A stretch of 5,796 nucleotides of DNA, taken from positions 1 to 5,796 of the forward strand of contig URTC01000119.1 of NCBI GenBank assembly GCA_900550765.1, in the 5' to 3' direction. Source of the DNA: an uncultured Clostridia bacterium. GTDB lineage: Bacteria > Bacillota > Clostridia > Christensenellales > QALW01. Below the pieces are notes generated by a model. That model was not told the origin of the DNA. It saw only the letters and a list, made by a program, of their open reading frames with translations, and did not search any database. The position numbers were made by a program, and so were the translations under genes. Below are positions 1-5,674 of the stretch, one piece after another. How positions within the stretch are numbered: the stretch's first letter is position 1; each line of letters starts with the position of its first letter.

Positions 1-1
1 G

Positions 2-628
2 GATATCGGTACTTCCCTGGTATATGTGTTTATCTTTTTAATGATGATGTTTGCCGGCGGCATGCGCTGGAAGCATATCGGAATTTTGGCAGGTATTGGA
101 ATTGTTTGCATGGTTGCATTGTGGTTTTTAATGGGAGAACAGCAGCAGAGCCGGATCCTTAATTTTATTTCCGGCAACGAGGTAGAACAGCTGCAGTATT
201 CAAAAATCGCTATTGGCTCCGGCGGATTTTTCGGCAAGGGCGTTTTAGGGGATAATGCAATTACACAAATGGACTATATCCCCGCGGTAGAAACGGATTT
301 TATTTTTTCTGCTATTGGAGAATCGCTTGGTTTTTTGGGGGGAATCGTACTGATTGTACTGTATGCAGTGATGGAGGTACGGATGTGGATGCTGATGCGC
401 AAGGCGTCTGATCGCTATGGTGCAATGATCATTATGGGTGTAATGGCTATGTATATGTTTCATATTTTTGAAAATATCGGTATGGTTATCGGTATTATGC
501 CCATTACGGGAATCCCGCTGCCGTTTGTCAGTTATGGCGGTTCCAGCTTTTTGGCGAATATGATCGGTATCGGTTTGGTAGAAAGTGTTTGCATGAACCG
601 GCCTATTGAGCCTTTTACAGGAAAATAA
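2..628 (+). CDS. rodA: RodA, SEDS-family peptidoglycan glycosyltransferase (C-terminal part)
   Basis: This is the C-terminal 208 residues of a polytopic membrane protein; the gene begins upstream of the window and the first full codon is at position 2. RodA polymerises lipid II into glycan strands during cell elongation, working with a class B PBP. The fragment opens with DIGTSLV, the family's (Q)PDxGT motif, then shows YSKIAIGSGGFFGKG (residues 58-72 counted from the Met at 26) and ETDFIFSAIGE. The Asp of TDF, codon 296-298, aligns with the essential extracellular-loop aspartate of SEDS enzymes and is intact. The ending GIPLPFVSYGGSS followed by a membrane helix is diagnostic. RodA is preferred over FtsW or SpoVE because of the loop wording and because spoIVFA-spoIVFB follow, as in clostridial mre-min-rodA neighbourhoods. 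Family assignment is very secure; RodA versus another SEDS paralogue is likely but inferred. Confidence 0.92.
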   Translation, partial: DIGTSLVYVFIFLMMMFAGGMRWKHIGILAGIGIVCMVALWFLMGEQQQSRILNFISGNEVEQLQYSKIAIGSGGFFGKGVLGDNAITQMDYIPAVETDFIFSAIGESLGFLGGIVLIVLYAVMEVRMWMLMRKASDRYGAMIIMGVMAMYMFHIFENIGMVIGIMPITGIPLPFVSYGGSSFLANMIGIGLVESVCMNRPIEPFTGK

Positions 629-643
629 TATTCATGGATTCTT

Positions 644-677
644 CCCCTGTGCATATATTTTGCATGGGGGTATTTTT
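644..677 (+). promoter_or_regulatory. Hairpin in the rodA-spoIVFA gap that holds the spoIVFA Shine-Dalgarno
   Basis: Bases 644-653 pair with 661-670 over 10 continuous base pairs, including two G-U wobbles, around a 7-base loop. The 3' arm ends in GGGGG (666-670), which is also the only plausible ribosome binding site for the ATG at 678, seven bases away. The run TATTTTT follows at once, so the element could also act as a weak intrinsic terminator or attenuator between rodA and spoIVFA. The pairing is seen directly; both regulatory roles are inferred. Confidence 0.5.
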
Positions 678-1223
678 ATGGATGAAAAACATATAAAGCG
701 TACAGCGGCTATCGCTGTTATTTTGCTGATTCTTTTTGCGGCTCTGTATATTGCTTTCGGTAAAGGGGTAGCGGCCCAGCGTCTGCGGCAGGGCATCAGC
801 ATGAGCTTGGAAGAGGATTTTAAAATTAAAGAAAGTTTAGGGCAGGTATTTTTGGTACAGGGGGAGGAAGGATCCCAGGAGGTTAACAGCGGAAATGTTT
901 CTGTTACCGGGTTGATCCGTCCGGCGGATGGCTATATACATGAGGTAAGCGCGGCCAATGAAGCGTATCTTGAAGTAGAATGCGGCCGCTTTAACGGGGT
1001 TTATGCCGTAGCAGACGGAAAAGTAGAAAGTTGCGAAAACGGACGAATTACCCTGCGCCACAGTGACGGAAAACTGAGTGTTTACAGCGGCTGCGGCTCG
1101 CTTACCGGGCAGGGAAAGCAGGTAAAACAAGGAGATGTGATTGGGTACGTCGACGGGCTGCTTACATACCGGCTGTATGAAAACTGCGTGGCACTCAATC
1201 CCATGGACTATATCAGAGAATGA
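678..1223 (+). CDS. spoIVFA: SpoIVFA-like degenerate M23/LytM membrane protein
   Basis: A 181-residue protein with a short basic N-terminus (KHIKR), one membrane helix at about 9-28 and an extracytoplasmic domain. Residues 78-180 follow the M23/LytM layout: RPADGYI, then VYAVADGKVES, GRITLRHSDGKLSVYSG, V(K)QGDVIGYVDG, and the closing NPMDYI. The zinc ligands are gone: the HxxxD site is replaced around ECGRFNG (101-107) and the HxH site by YRLYENC (164-170), so peptidase activity is not expected. That is also true of SpoIVFA, which in B. subtilis anchors and regulates the protease SpoIVFB in the outer forespore membrane. Identity rests on this fold, the single helix and the direct overlap with spoIVFB. 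It is shorter than the B. subtilis protein, mainly before the M23 part. The start at 678 is chosen over a TTG at 606 because it has a GGGGG site and gives a sensible membrane anchor. Confidence 0.75.
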   Translation: MDEKHIKRTAAIAVILLILFAALYIAFGKGVAAQRLRQGISMSLEEDFKIKESLGQVFLVQGEEGSQEVNSGNVSVTGLIRPADGYIHEVSAANEAYLEVECGRFNGVYAVADGKVESCENGRITLRHSDGKLSVYSGCGSLTGQGKQVKQGDVIGYVDGLLTYRLYENCVALNPMDYIRE

Positions 1224-2086
1224 AACTTTTTACCGTATGCGGTATCGATATAAAAATTAACTTTTTGATGCTGGCCTGTATCGTGCTTTGGGTTCTGGCA
1301 GGGAATATTGCGATGCCGCTTACATTGGCATTTATTGTATTGCTGCATGAAGCCGCCCATTGTTTTGTAGCTTTTTTGCTGCGCTTGCATACCGAAAGTA
1401 TTGAACTGTATCCTTTTGGCGGAGCCGCGCAGATCGAGGGCATAGGGGATAACCATATTTATGAAGGACTCATTGCTGCGGCAGGACCGCTGAGCAGCCT
1501 TTTTACCGGATTTTTATGGGATACTGGTGTGCAGTACGGTGTTTTGCCTTTGTGGAATGATTTTGTAAAGTATTCCTATACGGTAGCCATGTTTAATTTG
1601 CTGCCAGTATATCCTCTTGACGGCGGCAGGATTCTTATGGGGCTGTTCTGCAGTGCCTGGGGCATTCAAAAGGGACGAAAACGGTGCATGGGAGTAAGCC
1701 TTGGTCTTGCGCTTTTTTTGCTTGGGGTAAGTATTTTTGGCGTCGTAACTGGCGGTGAGAGCGGCTCCTTTTTGGTAATGAGTTTCTTTTTAGCTGCGGC
1801 AGCGGTAAAGGCTGTAAAAAAGCCTTATGAAGGATATCGGCGGCAGAGGCTATGGTGTAAGGCAGAGAATATCCGGGTGATCAAAGCGCATGAAACGGAC
1901 AGCTTGCTGGAGGTTTCTTCCCGATTCTTCGGCAGCAGCTATTTTTTTGTAGTGGTTGTGGATCAGGCTGAAAACGTTCTGCATATTTTAACGGAAAAAG
2001 ATATTTTTGAATTTTTACTGCGCGACAGTACGCTTTTATTGAAAGATGTTTCTTCTGAAGCATCTGGTAAGATTTTGCAAAGGTAG
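1220..2086 (+). CDS. spoIVFB: SpoIVFB, site-2-protease-family intramembrane metalloprotease
   Basis: A 288-residue polytopic protein that overlaps spoIVFA by ATGA, implying translational coupling; its own Shine-Dalgarno is weak. Zinc motif HEAAH lies at residues 43-47 in the second hydrophobic segment, and the third ligand is Asp134 in NLLPVYPLDGGR (126-137). FGG at 66-68 and AAAGPLSS at 86-93 are further marks of the family. After the last hydrophobic segments (about 157-200), residues 216-280 form a cytosolic CBS-like domain (IRVIKAHETDSLLEVSSRF, then VVVVDQAENVLHILTEKDI). In B. subtilis the enzyme cleaves pro-sigma-K at the mother-cell membrane late in sporulation, with the CBS domain contacting substrate and ATP. 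All catalytic residues are present, so an active enzyme is expected. Its substrate here is inferred because sigK is not in the window. Confidence 0.9.
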   Translation: MKLFTVCGIDIKINFLMLACIVLWVLAGNIAMPLTLAFIVLLHEAAHCFVAFLLRLHTESIELYPFGGAAQIEGIGDNHIYEGLIAAAGPLSSLFTGFLWDTGVQYGVLPLWNDFVKYSYTVAMFNLLPVYPLDGGRILMGLFCSAWGIQKGRKRCMGVSLGLALFLLGVSIFGVVTGGESGSFLVMSFFLAAAAVKAVKKPYEGYRRQRLWCKAENIRVIKAHETDSLLEVSSRFFGSSYFFVVVVDQAENVLHILTEKDIFEFLLRDSTLLLKDVSSEASGKILQR

Positions 2087-2142
2087 TATGGATGTACAAG
2101 GGATTCCGCGGAAACGGTTTACAGTAAAATTTTATTTTAACA

Positions 2143-2187
2143 AGAACGGTGCTGCTTAAGATTTAGGCAGTACCGTTTTCTTTTTCA
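2143..2187 (+). terminator. Intrinsic terminator after spoIVFB
   Basis: Bases 2143-2157 pair with 2165-2179 in a nearly perfect stem of about 15 pairs with a few G-U wobbles, a 7-base loop AAGATTT, and a trailing TTTTCTTTTT tract from 2176. It lies about 60 bases after the spoIVFB stop and separates the sporulation block from the next operon. Confidence 0.88.
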
Positions 2188-2350
2188 GCATGAAGCAGCT
2201 GTTTTCAGCCTTTAGAGAAACATTTTTATCCTAAAAAAAGAAAGAGTGTGATGAAATACAACATTTAGTTTTCACAAACCAAGGGGATCTGTTCGTTTTG
2301 ATTTCGTTTTCCTTTTTTTTTGCCGTCACGAAAGCATAAAAATTATCAGA
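2187..2350. other. AT-rich spacer with no supported gene
   Basis: Between the spoIVFB terminator and the promoter of the next operon there is AT-rich DNA with a run of A (2233-2239) and a run of nine T (2313-2321). No reading frame here has a ribosome binding site and useful length, and no riboswitch or tRNA-like fold was recognised. Confidence 0.5.
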
Positions 2351-2356
2351 TATAAT
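2351..2356 (+). promoter_or_regulatory. Candidate -10 box for the VTC operon
   Basis: A consensus TATAAT lies 33 bases before the ATG at 2389, which would put the transcript start near 2363 and leave a short leader carrying AAAGGA (2374-2379). A -35 box at proper spacing is not visible (ACGAAA at 2329-2334 is poor; TTGCCG near 2320 is too far away), so the site may need an activator or another sigma factor, or may be a chance match in AT-rich DNA. Confidence 0.45.
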
Positions 2357-2373
2357 AAAAGTGAAAATTACAT

Positions 2374-2379
2374 AAAGGA
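2374..2379 (+). promoter_or_regulatory. Shine-Dalgarno of the VTC-domain gene
   Basis: AAAGGA lies nine bases ahead of the ATG at 2389. It supports that start, which also gives the family's usual N-terminal wording xxRYExKY within the first dozen residues. Confidence 0.75.
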
Positions 2380-2388
2380 ATGGTATAA

Positions 2389-3093
2389 ATGGCAGAAGTA
2401 TTTCAGCGATACGAAGAAAAATATTTAATATCCGCACCTCAGTATGCTGTGCTTTTTGAGGCACTGGCACCGTATATGACAGTAGATGCGTACGGCAAAA
2501 CAGCGATTGGCAGTTTGTATTTTGATACACCGGATTTTTATTTAATCCGCACCTCGTTAGAAAAGCCCGTTTACAAGGAAAAGCTGCGGCTGCGCAGTTA
2601 TGGACGCCCGGGGCCGGATTCTCCCGCGTTTGTTGAACTGAAAAAAAAGTACGAGGGTATTGTTTATAAACGAAGAATATCGCTGCCCTATCAACAGGCA
2701 CTGCGACAGCTGCAGCAAGGATATCTGGCAGAAGAAGGACAGATTGCCGAAGAAATCAATTGGTGCCTTTCTTATTATGAAACCCTGGCGCCTGCAGCCG
2801 CGCTGTTTTATGAACGTTTAGCGCTCTATTGTGTATATGACCAGGCCATCCGCATCACCTTTGATGAAAATATCCGATACCGCTTTTCTGCGCTTGATCT
2901 TGCTCTGGGTGACAACGGAACCCCTTTGCTGGCGCCGGGCATGCGTCTGATGGAGCTCAAGTTCCCCGGCAGTATGCCGTTATGGCTCTCTCGTGTGCTG
3001 AACGAAGCGGAAGTGTTTCCTACTTCGTTTTCTAAATACGGAACCGCCTATCTGGAGAGATGCGGCAAGAAAGGAGAGAGCAAAAGTGCCTGA
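2389..3093 (+). CDS. VTC-domain protein, putative polyphosphate polymerase
   Basis: A 234-residue soluble protein consisting almost entirely of one VTC/CYTH-type tunnel domain, the fold of the yeast VTC4 catalytic domain that builds inorganic polyphosphate from ATP. Tunnel residues appear in family order: RYEEKY (7-12), YFDTPD (44-49), YKEKLRLRSYG (62-72, with R67 and R69), FVELKKK (81-87, E83 and K85), VYKRR (92-96), YERLAL (141-146, R143), RITFDE (155-160, R155), LMELKF (187-192, E189), and SFSKYGTAY (213-221, K216). This basic-and-acidic set suggests a working polymerase with a metal site. There is no signal peptide, membrane helix or SPX sensor domain. It is the first gene of a three-gene operon; its stop overlaps the next GTG by eight bases. 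Domain assignment is strong. The product, polyphosphate or another phosphate polymer, is inferred from VTC4. Confidence 0.88.
   Translation: MAEVFQRYEEKYLISAPQYAVLFEALAPYMTVDAYGKTAIGSLYFDTPDFYLIRTSLEKPVYKEKLRLRSYGRPGPDSPAFVELKKKYEGIVYKRRISLPYQQALRQLQQGYLAEEGQIAEEINWCLSYYETLAPAAALFYERLALYCVYDQAIRITFDENIRYRFSALDLALGDNGTPLLAPGMRLMELKFPGSMPLWLSRVLNEAEVFPTSFSKYGTAYLERCGKKGESKSA
3071..3076 (+). promoter_or_regulatory. Shine-Dalgarno selecting a GTG start for the DUF4956 gene
   Basis: AAGGAG sits inside the end of the VTC gene, nine bases ahead of the GTG at 3086. It decides the unusual GTG start and explains the 8-base overlap. Confidence 0.8.
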
Positions 3094-3757
3094 TATCTTT
3101 TACAATGCGCTCGGAAACGGTCTTACCCTGAGCGGATACCTGCTCTGCACAGCGGTTTCCTTGGCTATCGGCGCCATTATTGCCTTTGTATATACCCGCC
3201 GGGGCAGCTATACCCAAAGTTTTGTGCTTACACTTATCCTGTTGCCGGCCATTGTGCAAACGGTCATTCTGTTGGTAAACGGCAACGTCGGCACAGGCGT
3301 AGCCGTGGCCGGCGCGTTCAGCCTGGTGCGCTTTCGTTCCGTTCCCGGCAATGCCCGGGAGATCGCGGTAATCTTTCTGGCCATGACGGCCGGGTTGGCC
3401 ACGGGTACCGGTTATGTGTTGGCCGCCGGACTTTTTACTGTTATTCTTTGCATCGTGCTTCTGGTGCTGACGCTGCTGAATATAGGCGGACGCGTCAGCG
3501 GGGAAAGAGAACTGAAGATCACGATTCCCGAAAGCCTGGATTACACAGAGATCTTTGACGATCTCTTTGCCCAATATACGGCTTCTTGCGAGATGGTACA
3601 CGTAAAAACCTCCAATATGGGCAGCCTGTATAAGCTGCATTATCGGATTCGTCTCAAGGAAGAACAAAAAGAAAAAGAATTCATCGATAAGCTGCGCTGC
3701 CGGAACGGAAACTTGGAGATTAGCTGCGGAAGAGCGCTTGAGGAAGAGAGGCTTTAA
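3086..3757 (+). CDS. DUF4956 family membrane protein
   Basis: A 223-residue protein with an N-terminal membrane half and a cytosolic C-terminal half. Hydrophobic segments lie at about 12-36, 45-65, 70-82 and 90-134 (the last probably two helices). The conserved core is VAGAFSLVRFRSVPGN (74-89) followed by AREIAVIFLAMTAGLATG, a hallmark of DUF4956 proteins. Residues 141-223 (ELKITIPESLDYTEIFDDLF onward) look like a small alpha/beta domain with a charged stretch RLKEEQKEKEF. The gene is coupled to the VTC gene by overlap and precedes the lipoprotein gene by two bases. DUF4956 has no established function that I know of. A role as membrane partner or conduit for the VTC product is inferred from this repeated pairing and from yeast VTC, where polymerase and membrane parts work together. 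The starting codon is GTG. Confidence 0.87.
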   Translation: MPDIFYNALGNGLTLSGYLLCTAVSLAIGAIIAFVYTRRGSYTQSFVLTLILLPAIVQTVILLVNGNVGTGVAVAGAFSLVRFRSVPGNAREIAVIFLAMTAGLATGTGYVLAAGLFTVILCIVLLVLTLLNIGGRVSGERELKITIPESLDYTEIFDDLFAQYTASCEMVHVKTSNMGSLYKLHYRIRLKEEQKEKEFIDKLRCRNGNLEISCGRALEEERL

Positions 3758-3759
3758 AG

Positions 3760-5238
3760 ATGAAACACTGCATTGCTATTTTGTTGGCGGCATCTCTGCT
3801 GTTTCTGCTGCCGAGCTGCCGAGGAACGGGAGAGGGAGGAGGTTCCTTTAATACGGCCGCGCCTGGGAATACCGAAAATACCGGAGATAGCACCGCGGCA
3901 ACGGTAGATGAAAGTCAGTTTACTTTTTCCGCCAAGGATGAATATACAGATCCTGACGGCGCCACAGAAATCAACCTCAACGGCGCCGTCTCCTCCGGTA
4001 GCGGCTGGCAGCTTTCTTCCGGCAGCTTATATATCAGCGCAGCCGGTACCTACCTTCTCTCCGGTACGCTGGCGCAAGGACAGATTGTTATCGATGCAAA
4101 CAGCTCTGCCGATGTACGCCTGGTACTCAATAATGTTTCGGTCACCTCCCCTTCTTCCGCGGCGCTGTATGTAAAACAGGCGGATAAGGTGATTCTCAGT
4201 CTGCCCGAAGGCAGTGAAAATTCCTTTGCCGATACGGCCTCCTTTACCGCGGAGGATGAAACCGTAGCGGCGGCCGTCTTCAGTAAAGATGACCTGACGA
4301 TCAACGGTTCCGGCAGCCTGACGGTATATGGGAATGTAAATAACGGTATCCAAAGCAAGGATACACTGAAAATAACCGGGGGAAAGCTTACGGTTTCCGC
4401 CGCTGACGACGGGCTTGTCGGCAAAGACGGCATCTTGTTCAAGGAAGGTTTTCTTACGGTTTCCTCTGGAGACGACGGGATCAAAGCCACCGGTACAGAA
4501 GAAAATACAGGATATTTTTACATGGAAAGCGGAAGCGCCGTACTCACCTGCGGCGGCGACGGAATTCAGGCTCAAACCGGTATTTTTATAAAAGACGGTC
4601 AACTGAATATTACCTGCGGCGGCAGCAGCCAAAGTATTAACAGCTCTTCTTCCCTTTCGGGCAGCGGAGACGGTACTTCTTCAAAAGGCATCAAAGCCGA
4701 CGGCTCTTTGGTTATTTCCGGCGGCAGCTTTATTCTGAATACCGCTGACGACGCCGTTCACAGTAACGCTGCGATACAGATTTCCGGCGGAGAATTTAGG
4801 ATATCTTCCGGTGATGACGGAATGCATGCCGACACTTCTCTTACTGTTTCCGGAGGAAACATTCAGATTAACCGAAGCTATGAGGGGCTGGAGGCCCTCA
4901 ACATTTTAATCAGCGGCGGCAGTATCACCGTTACCGCTTCCGATGACGGAATCAACGCGGCCGGCGGAAACGACGGGTCCTCTGTAAACGGCCGGCCGGG
5001 ACAGAATAATTTCGGCTTTGGCGGAAATTCCTCCGGCGGCAGCATTGAAATTACCGGCGGAGATATCACGGTGGACGCCTCAGGAGACGGTCTTGATTCC
5101 AACGGAACGCTTACCGTCAGCGGCGGTACTTTGATCATTAACGGCCCAACCAGTGACGGTAACAGTGCCTTTGACAGCGACGGCACCCTTTTGATCAACG
5201 GCGGCACCGTACTGGCTTTAGGCAGCTCCGGAATGTAA
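3760..5238 (+). CDS. Cthe_2159-type carbohydrate-binding beta-helix lipoprotein, ended by an in-frame TAA
   Basis: A 492-residue secreted lipoprotein. A signal peptide (1-19) ends in LPSC, a lipobox with Cys20 as the lipidation site, followed by a Gly/Thr/Asn/Ser-rich linker to about 50. The rest is a parallel beta-helix of the Cthe_2159 carbohydrate-binding family. Short strands alternate with SGG turns, and an acidic turn recurs: ADDGL (215), GDDGI (237), GGDGI (265), ADDAV (329), GDDGM (350), SDDGI (394) and SGDGL (441). These likely bind calcium. AGAGG (3747-3751) serves as ribosome binding site, eight bases before the ATG. It is the third gene of the VTC operon. The frame stops at TAA 5236-5238 right after LALGSSGM, a point where relatives normally continue, and stays open after it, so the protein appears shortened by about 97 residues. 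Binding of pectin- or cellulose-like polysaccharide is a family inference. Confidence 0.85.
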   Translation: MKHCIAILLAASLLFLLPSCRGTGEGGGSFNTAAPGNTENTGDSTAATVDESQFTFSAKDEYTDPDGATEINLNGAVSSGSGWQLSSGSLYISAAGTYLLSGTLAQGQIVIDANSSADVRLVLNNVSVTSPSSAALYVKQADKVILSLPEGSENSFADTASFTAEDETVAAAVFSKDDLTINGSGSLTVYGNVNNGIQSKDTLKITGGKLTVSAADDGLVGKDGILFKEGFLTVSSGDDGIKATGTEENTGYFYMESGSAVLTCGGDGIQAQTGIFIKDGQLNITCGGSSQSINSSSSLSGSGDGTSSKGIKADGSLVISGGSFILNTADDAVHSNAAIQISGGEFRISSGDDGMHADTSLTVSGGNIQINRSYEGLEALNILISGGSITVTASDDGINAAGGNDGSSVNGRPGQNNFGFGGNSSGGSIEITGGDITVDASGDGLDSNGTLTVSGGTLIINGPTSDGNSAFDSDGTLLINGGTVLALGSSGM

Positions 5239-5532
5239 GAGCAGCCGGAATCTTCTTCTGAACAATCCTTTGTTGTGGCGGCAGGAAGCGGTTTTTCAGC
5301 CGGCAGTGTTATCACGATACAGGATGCCCAAGGCAACGAATTGTTCCGTTATACAGCTGCCAAGCGTTTTTCAGCGGTGATTTACAGCTCACCGGATCTG
5401 GCGGCGGATCAGGAATACAGCGTTTCTGTAAACGGTGAGCGGTTAAACGCTTATTCCGGCATAGGAGGAATAGGCTCTGGCGGGGGCATGGGCAAACCCG
5501 GAGGAGGCATGGGAGGCCGGCCTGGATTTTAA
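5239..5532 (+). pseudogene. 3' remainder of the beta-helix lipoprotein gene, cut off by TAA 5236-5238
   Basis: These 97 sense codons are in the same frame as the preceding gene and read straight on from it: a polar linker EQPESSSEQS, a beta-rich part with FVVAAGSGFSAGSVITIQD, ELFRYTAAKRF, VIYSSPDLA and EYSVSVNGERL, then a Gly/Met/Pro-rich tail GGGMGKPGGGMGGRPGF ending at TAA 5530-5532. This is the normal C-terminal part of the family. A GTG at 5275 could be called a separate start, but no Shine-Dalgarno precedes it, and it would begin mid-strand and without a signal peptide, so independent translation is unlikely. There is no frameshift or second stop, so the interruption is a single codon: a recent nonsense mutation, a recoded stop or a sequence error. 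Together with the upstream part the full product would be about 590 residues. Confidence 0.72.
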
Positions 5533-5535
5533 AAG

Positions 5536-5570
5536 AAAACGGAGACACATTTCAAATGTGTCTCCGTTTT
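5536..5570. terminator. Symmetrical hairpin terminator after the VTC operon
   Basis: Bases 5536-5550 (AAAACGGAGACACAT) pair perfectly with 5556-5570 around the 5-base loop TTCAA. The AAAA/TTTT ends let it work on either strand, which would suit the operon to the left and a possible convergent gene to the right. It lies just after the TAA at 5532. Confidence 0.85.
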
Positions 5571-5583
5571 ATAGGAAAGATCG

Positions 5584-5612
5584 GATACGCTGCATTCGGA
5601 GAATGCTGTATC
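5584..5612. repeat. Imperfect inverted repeat (second hairpin)
   Basis: GATAC (5584-5588) pairs with GTATC (5608-5612), and GCATTC (5592-5597) pairs with GAATGC (5601-5606), over a GGA loop with a small internal bulge. No T-run follows on either strand, so it is not a standard terminator. Its role is unknown. Confidence 0.4.
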
Positions 5613-5674
5613 TTACGGCATTTACTGCTTATTGGAAAGATTTGCTTTTTTACAGTAAGAACGAAAAAGATTTT

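Noticed and set aside
626..659. Sigma-E promoter for spoIVFA: TAATATT (626-632) and CATATATT (652-659)
   Set aside because: Both half-sites look fair, but the 19-base gap is longer than the roughly 14 expected, and the predicted start would cut into the ribosome binding site.
606..677. TTG at 606 as the spoIVFA start
   Set aside because: It would overlap rodA, lacks a Shine-Dalgarno, and adds 24 residues of unlikely sequence before the basic N-terminus and membrane helix.
2231..2701. 156-codon minus-strand frame across the spacer and the VTC gene
   Set aside because: It overlaps the start of a well-supported VTC gene, has no recognisable motif, and its product is rich in the Phe/Lys/Cys mixture expected of AT-rich antisense.
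3032..3667. 211-codon minus-strand frame opposite the DUF4956 gene
   Set aside because: Its His/Gln/Gly-rich product has no known motif and is a mirror of the conserved membrane gene.
4027..4632. Long minus-strand frames opposite the beta-helix gene (also 4050-4490 and 4878-5336)
   Set aside because: Repetitive Ser/Pro- or Gly-rich shadows of the repeat-containing plus-strand gene.
4390..5120. CRISPR-like or satellite repeat array
   Set aside because: The periodicity is at protein level only; DNA copies differ in spacing and sequence.
5275..5532. Independent 85-residue gene starting at GTG 5275
   Set aside because: No ribosome binding site, same frame as the upstream gene, and the sequence continues its fold; better read as the cut-off 3' part.
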